From: Myxococcales bacterium
GTDB lineage: Bacteria; Myxococcota_A; UBA9160; SZUA-336
Assembly (NCBI GenBank): GCA_013215565.1
Contig: JABSQV010000029.1
Span: 1-64,000, forward strand
DNA length: 64,000 nt
Direction of reading: 5' to 3'
The notes under the pieces were generated by a model. The model saw only the letters and a program-made list of their open reading frames with translations. It made no database searches and was not told where the DNA came from. Shown here piece by piece: positions 35,449 through 43,992 of this stretch. The position numbers were made by a program, and so were the translations under genes. Numbering within the stretch: position 1 is the stretch's first letter; each line of letters opens with the position of its first letter.

Positions 35449-36033
35449 ATGGGGTATTCTGGAATCCTGGTGAGACACGAGATCGGTCGCGCATTCGGAG
35501 CCGGTTCCCGTCCGCTCCCGGCGAGCGGGCTGGTACGGGGCGCGCTCGCCGCGCTGCTCGGCCTGTTCTTGCTCGGAGCCGACGCGCAGCTTGAACGCTT
35601 CCCTGCTCGACTGATCGACATCGACGGGAGCCCGATCGACGTGTCCGCGCTCGCGAGCGAGCGACGCCTGATCGTGGTCACGCTCAAGGCCCCCTGGTGT
35701 CCCGTGTGTGCGCGTCAACTCGCGCGTCTCGAAGGGCTGAGTGCGGCGCTCGAGAACTGTGGCGCGACCTTTCTGGTCCTCTCACCGGGGCCGGCCGATC
35801 GCATCCGCGCCGTGCGCGAGGCGACCGGCTTCCAGGCGCGCTACGTAGAGGATCGCGACCTCGCGATTGCGCGTTCGCTCGGGCTCGAGCTCGCGCCGGA
35901 CCAGATCGTACCGTCTCTGCTCGCGATCGATTCCGAGCGCGCCATCATCTGGCAGCAGCGAGGTCGAAGCGGAGTTTCCTACGGAGACGGAAGGCTCCAG
36001 CGTTACCTCGGCTGTGAGACCGCCCGCACCTAG
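35449..36033 (+). CDS. exported or membrane-anchored thioredoxin-fold protein (redoxin/AhpC-TSA like)
   Basis: Starting at the ATG at 35449 the protein has 194 residues. A hydrophobic segment (LVRGALAALLGLFLLGADA, residues 28-46) acts as signal or anchor; the thioredoxin-fold core follows with LIVVTLKAPWCPVCARQL, whose CPVC is the redox motif, and VPSLLAIDSERAIIW with the cis-Pro strand. GAGGAG precedes the start closely; a GTG at 35470 is an alternative. Possible roles are thiol reduction or peroxide removal in the periplasm. It is convergent with the following SnoaL-like gene and divergent from the ABC genes. Confidence 0.8.
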   Translation: MGYSGILVRHEIGRAFGAGSRPLPASGLVRGALAALLGLFLLGADAQLERFPARLIDIDGSPIDVSALASERRLIVVTLKAPWCPVCARQLARLEGLSAALENCGATFLVLSPGPADRIRAVREATGFQARYVEDRDLAIARSLGLELAPDQIVPSLLAIDSERAIIWQQRGRSGVSYGDGRLQRYLGCETART

Positions 36034-36069
36034 GGCCTGGCAGCGGCCCGATCCCGAAGGACTCCGAGA

Positions 36070-36612
36070 CTACAGGCGGTGCAACTGCGAGAGCGGCGGG
36101 CTGCCGAAGTAGATGTCTTCTCCGACGAGCCGGCCGTCCGCTCCCGCGGGCCAGAGCGTGAGGATCTGCATTTCCGACAGGTAGTTCGCGGCCGGGTCCA
36201 CGGCTTCGCTCTCGACCGTTTCGATCTGCGAGGCGACGAGTGCGCTGCCGGGCACGACCTGTCGAAGCTGTCCTTCTGTGACGACGGCTCCCTCGTCAAC
36301 CACGACGCGGTGCATTTCAAACTCGAAGCGGTTCCCGCCGCTGGCCAACATCTGCTTGTAGAAGGCTTCGACGGCCGCGCGTCCCTTCGGTCCCGCGTCC
36401 GGGCCCATCCCGAAGAAGTGGTACTGCGGTTCGTCGATGAGCGTCGCCATCAGGCTCTCGAGGTCGCCGAGGATCTCGCTGCGCACGTGGTCACGGACCC
36501 ACTCGAGCAGTTGCCGCCGGCGCGGATCGCTCTCCTGCTCGAGGCGTGCCTCGAGGACGCGCCAGGATCGCTCCGGATCGAAGTCCCTCGGGCTCGACTC
36601 AGGCTGGCTCAC
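36070..36612 (-). CDS. SnoaL/NTF2-like protein at the end of the igr-like operon
   Basis: A 180-residue protein with the NTF2-like pattern (WVRDHVRSEILGDLESLMATLIDEPQYHFFG, GPKGRAAVEAFYKQML). It follows the second acyl-CoA dehydrogenase gene by 13 nt and so belongs to the same transcript. In steroid degradation, SnoaL-like proteins include delta-5-3-ketosteroid isomerase-type folds, but this protein lacks a length or motif match to KSI that I could rely on. No activity is assigned. Confidence 0.75.
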   Translation of the reverse strand: MSQPESSPRDFDPERSWRVLEARLEQESDPRRRQLLEWVRDHVRSEILGDLESLMATLIDEPQYHFFGMGPDAGPKGRAAVEAFYKQMLASGGNRFEFEMHRVVVDEGAVVTEGQLRQVVPGSALVASQIETVESEAVDPAANYLSEMQILTLWPAGADGRLVGEDIYFGSPPLSQLHRL

Positions 36613-36625
36613 CGAAACTTTTCCC

Positions 36626-37753
36626 TCAGTCCTTCGGCAGGCCGAGGATGCGCTCCCCGATGATGTTGCGCTGGATGTTGGGCGTCCCGCCTCCGATCAC
36701 GGTCCCGTGAAAGCTGAGGGCCGCGTTCTGCCAGGGACCTTCGAGTTGACTCGCGCTTCCCAGGACCTCGAGCGAGAGTTCGGCCATGCGGATTTCGAGG
36801 GCGCCGCGCAACAGCTTGTTGATGGAGGTTTCGCTCGAGGGCGGATCGCCCTTGAGTTGCCGGCTGAGGTTGCGCATACCGTTCAGGCGCATGGCCTCGA
36901 TTCGGGTGTCGAACGCGGCCAGTTCGCGGCGCACGCTCGTGTCCTCGAGCGCGGGCCGCCCGGCCTTCCGGGAATTCCGGGCGAGTTCGATCAGCGAGTC
37001 GAGTTTGCGTGTCATCTCGGTGGATTCCGAGATTCCCGAGCGTTCGTTGGCGAGCGCTCCCATCACGACGCGCCAGCCCTCGCCTTCCTTTCCGAGCCGA
37101 TTCTCGACCGGTACCCGCACGTCGGTGAAGAAGACCTCGTTGAACCCAGGCCGGCCCGAGAGGTTGTCGATCGGGTGGATCTCGATTCCCGGAGTGTCCA
37201 TGGGGATCAACAGACACGTGATCCCGCCGTAGCGCGAACTCGATTCCGTACGAACCAGGTTGAAGATCCACTTCGCCTGCTTTGCGGCCGAGGTCCAGAT
37301 CTTCTGTCCGTTGACCACGTACTCGTCTCCATCCCGGACCGCGCGCGTCTTGAGCGAGGCCAGATCGCTGCCGGAGTCCGGCTCCGAGTAGCCCGTGCAC
37401 CAGAGCGAGCTGCTGTCGAGGATGTCGGACAGGAAGCGCTTCTTCTGCGCTTCGCTCCCGTGCCGAATCAGCGCGGGCCCGACCCATGCGAGCCCCATGA
37501 AGTCGCTGCCGAGCGGCGGGGCTCTGCGCAGCGACATCTCCTCCTTGAGGATGTACTGCTCGATCAGGCTACCCCCGCCGCCGCCTTCTTCCTTCGGCCA
37601 GGCGAAGCCGACCCAACGCTTCGCACGCAGCTTTGCGTTCCACTCCCGCAGGAACTCGGGCGTCGTCGGAACTGGATCGGGCAGGTTCTCTTCCAGAAAA
37701 CCTCGCACCTCCTGGCGGAATGCTTCTTCTTCGGTCGAAAAACTGAAATCCAT
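36626..37753 (-). CDS. acyl-CoA dehydrogenase, subunit of a heteromeric pair
   Basis: The 375-residue protein begins MDFSFSTEEEAFRQEV, then WCTGYSEPDSGSDLASL (FAD/substrate loop), VVNGQKIWTSAA and GTVIGGGTPNIQRNIIGERILGLP at the end. The C-terminal position that holds YEGT with the catalytic Glu in homotetrameric enzymes is GGGTPNI here. The ATG overlaps the upstream stop by one base (TGATG), and both subunits are 375 residues. This is the pattern of alpha2-beta2 FadE/ChsE enzymes of steroid side-chain degradation. Confidence 0.93.
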   Translation of the reverse strand: MDFSFSTEEEAFRQEVRGFLEENLPDPVPTTPEFLREWNAKLRAKRWVGFAWPKEEGGGGGSLIEQYILKEEMSLRRAPPLGSDFMGLAWVGPALIRHGSEAQKKRFLSDILDSSSLWCTGYSEPDSGSDLASLKTRAVRDGDEYVVNGQKIWTSAAKQAKWIFNLVRTESSSRYGGITCLLIPMDTPGIEIHPIDNLSGRPGFNEVFFTDVRVPVENRLGKEGEGWRVVMGALANERSGISESTEMTRKLDSLIELARNSRKAGRPALEDTSVRRELAAFDTRIEAMRLNGMRNLSRQLKGDPPSSETSINKLLRGALEIRMAELSLEVLGSASQLEGPWQNAALSFHGTVIGGGTPNIQRNIIGERILGLPKD

Positions 37754-38880
37754 CAGAGGCCCCTCGCTCGTGCGACGCGGTCGTAGTGGTAGTCGGCGTC
37801 GCCGTACATCGAGCGCGCCCATTTCGAGCGCTTGAGATAGAGCTGAATGTCGTACTCGAGCGTGTAACCCACGCCGCCGTGGAGCTGAATGCCGTCGATT
37901 CCGATCCGGGTGAAGGCATCGGCCGCGTAGGCCTTGGCCCGCGAGATCGCGGCTGGAGCGACTTCGGGGTCTTCGTCGATCGCCCAGGCTGCGTAGTAGA
38001 GCAGCGACTTGAGCGACTCGACCTCGACGTACATTTCGGCCAGTGGGTGCTTGACGCCCTGGAAGTGTCCGATCGGATGACCGAACTGCTCGCGCTGCTT
38101 CGCGAACTCCACCGTGATCCGGAGCGCAGCCTCGGCGGCGCCGATGACTTCGGCGCAGAGGGCCAGCGCACCGCGATCGAGCACTCGCGAGAGGCCGAGA
38201 GAGGCCCCCGCGGGCGGACCCAGCAGCGCGTCGGGGCCGACCGGGACTTCGTCGAGCTGCAGCGTGCCTGTGCGCTTGGTCCGGTCGATCGAGGGCAGCG
38301 GCCGGCCCGAGGCCCCGTCTGCATCCCGCTCCACAACCGCGATCGCAATCGCGTCCTCCGGGTCTCCGACCCGGAACGGCACCAGCCACAGGTCGGCCTG
38401 CTCCACGTCGGCCACCAGGCGCTTCTCTCCCGAGAGCAGGAACGCGTCGCCTCTGGGTCGGCCGCGGAGCTGGATGCCCGCGGGTCCCAACACGTCGTTG
38501 TCCTCGAGGAATGCGATCGTACCGATCCGCGAGCCGTCCGCGAGTCCGGGGAGCCAGCGACCCTTCTGGTCCTCGCTTCCGAGATCCGCGATGGCCGATC
38601 CCGCGAGTGTGGTCGAAATCAGGGGCGACGGAAACAGGCTCCGGCCGGTCTCCTCCAGCAGCACCACCGCGTCTACCCAGGTCAGTTCCGCACCGCCGTA
38701 AGCCTCGGGCAGCATCAGGCCGAGCCAACCGAGCTCGGCGAGCTGCTTCCATTGCTCGCGCGAGTACCCGTCGGAACTCTGCGCGAGCCGCCGGACTTCC
38801 TCCATCGGGCACTGCTCGTCCAGAAACTTCCGGATCTCGCGACGCAGCAGCTCCTGCTCTTCTTCGAATCCGAAGTTCAT
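37753..38880 (-). CDS. acyl-CoA dehydrogenase, partner subunit
   Basis: A 375-residue FadE-like protein: MNFGFEEEQELLRREIRKFLDEQ, LGWLGLMLPEAYGGAEL, a shortened FAD loop (AFLEDNDVLG, where typical enzymes have TEPxxGSD), KQREQFGHPIGHFQGVKH, and IQLHGGVGYTLEYDIQLYLKRSKW. At the end YGDADY stands in place of YEGT. The degenerate FAD loop in one subunit and altered C-terminus in both mean that each active site is probably built by the pair, as for ChsE1-ChsE2. It lies 31 nt downstream of the CoA-transferase gene. Confidence 0.93.
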   Translation of the reverse strand: MNFGFEEEQELLRREIRKFLDEQCPMEEVRRLAQSSDGYSREQWKQLAELGWLGLMLPEAYGGAELTWVDAVVLLEETGRSLFPSPLISTTLAGSAIADLGSEDQKGRWLPGLADGSRIGTIAFLEDNDVLGPAGIQLRGRPRGDAFLLSGEKRLVADVEQADLWLVPFRVGDPEDAIAIAVVERDADGASGRPLPSIDRTKRTGTLQLDEVPVGPDALLGPPAGASLGLSRVLDRGALALCAEVIGAAEAALRITVEFAKQREQFGHPIGHFQGVKHPLAEMYVEVESLKSLLYYAAWAIDEDPEVAPAAISRAKAYAADAFTRIGIDGIQLHGGVGYTLEYDIQLYLKRSKWARSMYGDADYHYDRVARARGL

Positions 38881-38911
38881 TCGCGGCTTCTCCCCGGCGC
38901 CATCCTACAAG

Positions 38912-41356
38912 CTATCCGGAGCCCCCGGGGTTCCAGCGCTCCCCGATCACGCCGTCTGCGCGGAGCTGCTCGATCTCCGCCGCCTCGAGGCCGAGTTCGC
39001 GGCCCAGGATCTCTTCGTTGTGCTGTCCGAGGGTCGGGGTCGGCCCCGGGTAGACCGGGCCCTCGCTGAACGAGAAGCGCATCGGCCAGACGGGGTAACG
39101 GCGATCGCCCGAGAGCGGGTGCGTGAGGCGCTGGTAGTAGTCGCGTGCGGCGAGTTGTGGCTCGTCGTACATACGCGCATTCACGAGAAGTTCGGCGGCC
39201 GGGATCTCCCGCTCGAGCAGAAGTTCGGCGACTTCGCGCGCTGCCCGCTCGCGTGTCCAGGCAGCGATCCCCTCGTCGATCTCGTCGTGCCGCTTGCGGC
39301 GTCCCGCGGCAGTTCCGAAGTCGGGATCCTGGCTCCAGCCGGGCTTCCCGAGCAGCTCGACCAGGCGTTCCCAGTCAGCGCTATCGCGGACCGAGATGGC
39401 CACGAACTCCCCATCGCGACCGGCGTAGACGCCTTCGGGGGCGAAGCGCTCGCTGCGGTTTCCTTCGCGACCCTGGACCCGGCCGTTCAGCGAATAGTCG
39501 ATGACCGGTTCGGGACAGATGCAGAGCGCGGTTTCGAACTGGGCGACCTCGATGAGTTGGCCTTCGCCGGTGCGGCGACGGTGCGCGAGCGCGGCCTGGA
39601 GTGCGACCCCGGCGTGCATGCCGATCGCGCAGTCGAGGAACGCGCCCGAGTTCCGCGGCTCCCCGGAGGGGGTTCCCGTGAGCCACGAGATTCCGGCCGC
39701 CTGTGCGATCGCGAGCGCCCAGCCGACGTAGTCGCGCCAGGGACCTTCGAGGCCGTAGGCGGGCATTCGCAGCATGACGATGTCGGCCCGCAATTCGCGC
39801 ACGTTTGCGTAGTCGAAGCCGAAGCGCTCCATCACGCGGGGTGCGAAATTCTCGATCAACACATCGGCCCCGGAGATCAGGCGCCGGAGCAGATCGCGCC
39901 CCTGCTCCCCGGTCAGATCGAGCGTGAGATTCCGCTTTCCGAGGTTGGTCGCCTGGAACAGCACGCCGCGTTCGTACCAGCGGTCACTCAAGGTGTCGGA
40001 GACGCCCACGAAGCGAAAGCCGTCGGGGCGTCCGGTCGATTCGACCTTGATCACGTCGGCGCCGAGCGAAGCCAGGTACATGCCGAGGTAGGGCCCGGCC
40101 CAAAAGGTCCCGAGATCGAGTACGCGCAGGCCCCGGAAGGGAAGCGCGGGATCCGCGGACGCGTCCGGGGTTGCGAGGGGATCCCCGGTGCGTTCGTACC
40201 AGCGCGGCACCACGGAGGCTTCGCCGAGGCGCGGAGCCGGGCCGCGCGAGACTGCAGGCGTCCTGGAGAGCCGGTACGGGACGCCGGGCTGCAGAAGTTC
40301 CTCGGGCGGGCCTTCGCTCTGCGCAAATCGCGCGTCGCGCACGAAGAACGCGCGGGCTTGTGCCTGTACGCAGGTCGCAAGCCGGTCGCCGCTCTGCACG
40401 ATCGCGGCCGGGATCCGCGCGGCCTGGGCGGCCGCCAGAATCTCGTCCGCCGGGTGTGCATCCAGGTAGGGCCGAATCGCCTTCGTGAAGGCCTCGAAGC
40501 CCGCCGCAGTACGGGTGACGTCGGTGCGGCGATCTGCGAATTCGGGCACACCCACGAGTTCGCACGCAGTTTGCCAATGCGCTTGCGTGAGCACGTTGAT
40601 GCCGATGAAGCCGTCCTTGCAGGCCAGGATCCCGAACGGCGCACGCCCGCTGCCCTCCGAGCGAATGCCCGCTTGCGTGAGTGCCTCGTGCATCAGCATC
40701 GGGTATGGGAGCGTGCCCACCAGGCACTCGAGCATCGAGAGGTCGACCGAGACCGCCTCTCGCCCGAGCCGAGCTGCCTGCGCGGCCGTGATCGCAGAGC
40801 AGGCCGCGAAGGTACCGGCCAGGTACTCGGGGATCCGACCTCCTACCCGCACCGGTTCCTGTCCGACCGCGTTGTAGAGCCCGACCCAGGCTCCGGCCGC
40901 CTGCAGCGTGAGGTCCGTGACCTCGCGATCGCGGTAGGGGCCCGTCTGTCCGAACGGCGAGATTCGGACCAGCGCAATCTCGGAATTCGCGGCGCGCAGG
41001 GACGCAAAGTCGAGGCCGCGCGCTTCGAGCGTTCCAGGTCTCAGGTTTTCGACCAGCAGGTCGGCCCCTGTCGTCAGTTCCAGTATGCGGCCCACGTCCG
41101 CGGAGCTTGCGAGGTCGAGCGCGACGCTGCGCTTTCCGGCGTTGAGATAGGCGAATAGCCCGGAGGCTTCGGGATCGGGTCGGTCGTCCGGGAACGGACC
41201 CCATGCGCGAAGCTCGTCGCCCTGCCCGGACGACTCCACCTTGATCACGTCGGCGCCGAGATCCGCCAGTAGCTTGGTGCAGTAAGGGGCCGCGATCTCC
41301 CCGCCCAATTCCAGGACGCGCAGCCCGTCCAGCGCTCCGGGCCCGGGCTCAGGCAC
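38912..41356 (-). CDS. CaiB/BaiF family III CoA-transferase, two fused domains
   Basis: The 814-residue protein is a tandem fusion: domain 1 (about 8-385, opening GLRVLELGGEIAAPYCTKLLADLGADVIKVE) and domain 2 (about 407-814, GLRVLDLGTFWAGPYLGMYLASLGADVIKVE). Class III CoA-transferases move CoA between carboxylic acids through an acyl-aspartate intermediate. By position the catalytic Asp lies in the DxxAG segment. Domain 2 has D575 in FLDCAIGMHAG; domain 1 has E177 in PEYLAGTFAA. So only the second domain has the normal nucleophile. It starts 8 nt inside the end of the thiolase gene and could activate the steroid-like acid without ATP. Confidence 0.9.
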   Translation of the reverse strand: MPEPGPGALDGLRVLELGGEIAAPYCTKLLADLGADVIKVESSGQGDELRAWGPFPDDRPDPEASGLFAYLNAGKRSVALDLASSADVGRILELTTGADLLVENLRPGTLEARGLDFASLRAANSEIALVRISPFGQTGPYRDREVTDLTLQAAGAWVGLYNAVGQEPVRVGGRIPEYLAGTFAACSAITAAQAARLGREAVSVDLSMLECLVGTLPYPMLMHEALTQAGIRSEGSGRAPFGILACKDGFIGINVLTQAHWQTACELVGVPEFADRRTDVTRTAAGFEAFTKAIRPYLDAHPADEILAAAQAARIPAAIVQSGDRLATCVQAQARAFFVRDARFAQSEGPPEELLQPGVPYRLSRTPAVSRGPAPRLGEASVVPRWYERTGDPLATPDASADPALPFRGLRVLDLGTFWAGPYLGMYLASLGADVIKVESTGRPDGFRFVGVSDTLSDRWYERGVLFQATNLGKRNLTLDLTGEQGRDLLRRLISGADVLIENFAPRVMERFGFDYANVRELRADIVMLRMPAYGLEGPWRDYVGWALAIAQAAGISWLTGTPSGEPRNSGAFLDCAIGMHAGVALQAALAHRRRTGEGQLIEVAQFETALCICPEPVIDYSLNGRVQGREGNRSERFAPEGVYAGRDGEFVAISVRDSADWERLVELLGKPGWSQDPDFGTAAGRRKRHDEIDEGIAAWTRERAAREVAELLLEREIPAAELLVNARMYDEPQLAARDYYQRLTHPLSGDRRYPVWPMRFSFSEGPVYPGPTPTLGQHNEEILGRELGLEAAEIEQLRADGVIGERWNPGGSG

Positions 41357-42521
41357 GGCCCAGAATCAGGCCGCTCGTCGGCACACCCGTTCCGGCCGTG
41401 ACGAGCACGTTTTCGACGGCGTCGACCTGGTTGACGGCGCTGCCCCGGACCTGCCGGACGCCCTCGGCGATGCCGTTCATGCCGTGGATGTAGGCCTCGC
41501 CGAGCTGGCCGCCGTGGGTGTTGAGAGGAAGCTCTCCGTCGAGTTCGATACGGCCGTCGGCGATGAAGTGGCGAGCTTCGCCGCGCTTGCAAAACCCGAG
41601 TTCTTCGAGCTGGGTCAGCACGAAAGGTGTGAAGTGGTCGTAGATCACGGCCGTGCGGATGTCGTCCGGCCGCAGTCCCGACATCTCCCAGAGTTGGTCC
41701 CCGACCAGGCCCATCTCGTCCAGGCCTGAGATGTCGTCGCGGTAGTAGCTGGTCATCATTTCCTGCTCGAAACTCGAGCCCTGCGCACTGGCGCGGATGA
41801 TCGCCGGCGGCTGCCGCAAGTCCCGCGCGCGCTCGCTACTCGTGACCAGGAGTGCGACGGCCCCGTCGCTCTCCTGGCAGCAGTCGAGCAGGTGTAATGG
41901 CTCGACGATCCAGCGGGACTTCTGGTGATCCTCGAGGGAGATGGGCCTATCGTAAAACCACGCCTTCGGATTCGTGGCCGCGTGTCGGCGGTCTGCGACC
42001 GCGACCCGCCCGAAGTCTTCGCTGGTCGCGCCGTACTCGTGCATGTAGCGGCGAGCGAACATGGCCACCCAGGCGGCGGGCGTGACCAGGCCGAACGGTG
42101 CATACCAGTCGGTCGGAAGCGCGGCCGGGATATCGGGTGTACGGCCCTGGCGTCCGGCGCCGAAGCGGCGGCCCGAGCGTTCGTTGAAGCCGCGGTAGCA
42201 GATCACGGCCTTCGAGACACCCGTTGCGACTGCCATGGCCGCCTGCTGTACCGTGCCGCAGGCGGCACCGCCGCCGAAATGGACGCGGCTGAAGTGCGTG
42301 AGCTTCGGGATTCCGAGCCCACGCGCCACCGCGATCTCTTCGCTCGACTCCATCGTGAAGGTCACCATGCCGTCGACGTCCGCCGGCTCGAGGCCAGCGT
42401 CGTCGATCGCCGCCTTCGCGGCTTCGAGCGCGAGTTGGAGTTCGCTCCGGCCCGAAGCCTTGGAGAATTCCGTGGCCCCGATGCCAACGATGGCCGCGCG
42501 CTCCGAGAGCGAGTTGCTCAT
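41349..42521 (-). CDS. Ltp2/SCP-x-like thiolase (probable retro-aldolase)
   Basis: The 390-residue thiolase-fold protein begins AAIVGIGATEFSKASGRSELQL and has GGGAACGTVQQAAMAV with C88 at the nucleophile position, and NTHGGQLGEAYIHGMNGIAEG near the end. Close to the C-terminus TAGTGVPTSG replaces the CxG motif with the second thiolase Cys. Lipid-transfer-type thiolases with this change work as aldolases: Ltp2 cleaves the 17-hydroxy-C22 steroid CoA with a DUF35 partner. A DUF35 gene lies two genes upstream, which supports this role. ATGA overlap with the MaoC gene. Confidence 0.88.
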   Translation of the reverse strand: MSNSLSERAAIVGIGATEFSKASGRSELQLALEAAKAAIDDAGLEPADVDGMVTFTMESSEEIAVARGLGIPKLTHFSRVHFGGGAACGTVQQAAMAVATGVSKAVICYRGFNERSGRRFGAGRQGRTPDIPAALPTDWYAPFGLVTPAAWVAMFARRYMHEYGATSEDFGRVAVADRRHAATNPKAWFYDRPISLEDHQKSRWIVEPLHLLDCCQESDGAVALLVTSSERARDLRQPPAIIRASAQGSSFEQEMMTSYYRDDISGLDEMGLVGDQLWEMSGLRPDDIRTAVIYDHFTPFVLTQLEELGFCKRGEARHFIADGRIELDGELPLNTHGGQLGEAYIHGMNGIAEGVRQVRGSAVNQVDAVENVLVTAGTGVPTSGLILGRA

Positions 42522-42961
42522 CTCGCGTTCTGCAACGGAAGGCTCAGCCGAACTGTGCCCTTCACGTGGTCCCCGAGCGCGTTCTCGCCGCGGATCGAGA
42601 CCACGATGCGGCCCCGGTCTCCGGCGACCTGCTTGCTCTCGACCACGCCCGTCATGCGCATCGAGTCATACGGGTAGTTCGGTACACCGAGTCGGATCGC
42701 CACGTGCTCGAGCAGCGCCTCGGGCCCGGTCCAATCGGTCACGAAGCGGCCGACGAGGCCGTTCGTGGACAGGATGTTCATGAAGATGTCCTTCGAGCCC
42801 TTCTTCTGTGCCAGGTCGCGGTCGTGGTGCACGTCCTGGTAGTCGCGCGACGCGATCGCGGTAGAGATGATCCGCGTTGGCGTGAGCTCGATCACGAGTT
42901 CCGGCAATTGCTCTCCCAGCCTGACCTCTTCGAAGCTGCGCGTCGGTCGCAGTGCCGTCAT
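42518..42961 (-). CDS. MaoC-like enoyl-CoA hydratase subunit (ChsH1-like)
   Basis: The ATG at 42961 overlaps the stop of the DUF35 gene (ATGA) and gives 147 residues of a single hot-dog domain. The hydratase catalytic pair is present as D40-x4-H45 in SRDYQDVHHD, followed by the long central helix region IFMNILSTNGLVGRFVTDW. In the mycobacterial ChsH1-ChsH2 complex, ChsH1 brings the catalytic residues (family knowledge); here too only this MaoC protein has the Asp-His pair. Confidence 0.88.
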   Translation of the reverse strand: MTALRPTRSFEEVRLGEQLPELVIELTPTRIISTAIASRDYQDVHHDRDLAQKKGSKDIFMNILSTNGLVGRFVTDWTGPEALLEHVAIRLGVPNYPYDSMRMTGVVESKQVAGDRGRIVVSIRGENALGDHVKGTVRLSLPLQNAR

Positions 42962-43398
42962 GCCTCTGCCTCCGTAGCCTCCGTAGCCTCCGAGTCCCGG
43001 GCGCCGGCCGCCGGCCGCCAAGCCGGGAGCGTCCAGCTGTCGTCGATGCGCACGAACTCGACCTCGACGGGCATGCCGACGTACAGCGCCGTCGGGTCGC
43101 CGCTCACGTTGCCCACGATCCGCGTGCCTTCGGGGAGTTCGATCAACGCCACCGCGAACGGCGCCTCGAAGCCGTAGACGGGCGGATGGTGGTGCACCAC
43201 GTAGCTGTAGATCTCGCCCTGCCCGGAAGCCACGATCGAGTCCCAGTCGAGCGAGGTGCAGGCCGGACACATTGGCCGCGGGGGGTGGCGCAGGCGTTTG
43301 CAGCCGGCGCAGCGTTGGATCCGGAGTTCGTGCTTCTCGACGCCCTCCCAGAAGAAGCTCGAGTCCAGATTCATCGTCGGGCGCGGAGGTCGGGCCAT
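42958..43398 (-). CDS. DUF35 OB-fold/zinc-ribbon acyl-CoA-associated protein
   Basis: The 146-residue protein has a zinc ribbon (CAGCKRLRHPPRPMCPAC, two CxxC pairs) followed by an OB fold (GEIYSYVVHHHPPVYGFEAPFAVALIELPEG, RIVGNVSG). DUF35 proteins are partners of Ltp2-type thiolases. In Mycobacterium the same domain is the C-terminal half of ChsH2; here it is a separate gene. The ATG at 43398 follows GGGAG by about 7 nt; a TTG at 43404 overlaps the upstream stop and is an alternative. The tail is an unusual TEATEAEA repeat with its DNA 'gcctccgta' repeated in tandem at 42966-42990. Confidence 0.9.
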   Translation of the reverse strand: MARPPRPTMNLDSSFFWEGVEKHELRIQRCAGCKRLRHPPRPMCPACTSLDWDSIVASGQGEIYSYVVHHHPPVYGFEAPFAVALIELPEGTRIVGNVSGDPTALYVGMPVEVEFVRIDDSWTLPAWRPAAGARDSEATEATEAEA

Positions 43399-43400
43399 CG

Positions 43401-43961
43401 TCAACTCCCGGAGACTTTGCGCGGTTTGAACCAGAGGATGCGAAAGCGCATCTCGGCCACGATTTCGCCGGTCTGGTCGCGGTAGCTGGTCTTGGTCGTG
43501 ACGAAATAGCCGTCCCCGAGCGCGGTGCGCTTCTCGCCCGAAACCGACTCGAGTTCGCTCTCGGTCGTCACGAGGTCGCCGGGCCGCAGATAGCGCTTGT
43601 ACTCCTGCTCGCAGTCCGTGGCCACCACCGAGGTGTAGCCCGCCCGGTGCAGCAGCGAGGTCGGGCCCGCGTTGCGGGCCACGGGCGTTGCCGCCGTGGG
43701 CGGCCTGCGCTCCAGACCGCGCATGCTCCAGGCCTGGAGCATCGTGGGCGGCGCCACGATTCCCGCGTGGATGGACGCGCTGGCTGCGACTGGGTCGGTA
43801 TAGACCGGGTTCATGTCCTCGATCGCATCACACCAGTGGCGGATCATCGGAAGGTTGACGGGATCGCGCGCGGGCGGCCCGAGCGTCGGCCGGCTCTCGG
43901 AGACGAGCTGCTGAAGCGCTTCGTCGAGCGTCTGCTGGTCGCGGGTCACGGGGCTGGCCAT
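43401..43961 (-). CDS. MaoC-like protein, non-catalytic subunit type (ChsH2 N-domain-like)
   Basis: A 186-residue FAS1-like dehydratase (hot-dog) protein: MIRHWCDAIEDMNPVYTD, IVAPPTMLQAWSM, and EYKRYLRPGDLVTTESELESV. Where hydratases have D-x4-H, this protein has D49-x4-Y54, so it probably lacks the catalytic His. It corresponds to the N-terminal domain of ChsH2. The gene overlaps or abuts the DUF35 gene and is 31 nt downstream of the FKBP gene. Together with the next two genes it gives the same order as chsH2-chsH1-ltp2. Confidence 0.85.
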   Translation of the reverse strand: MASPVTRDQQTLDEALQQLVSESRPTLGPPARDPVNLPMIRHWCDAIEDMNPVYTDPVAASASIHAGIVAPPTMLQAWSMRGLERRPPTAATPVARNAGPTSLLHRAGYTSVVATDCEQEYKRYLRPGDLVTTESELESVSGEKRTALGDGYFVTTKTSYRDQTGEIVAEMRFRILWFKPRKVSGS

Positions 43962-43992
43962 GTTACCCCAGGTCTCGGGTGGCGCGGAGCGC

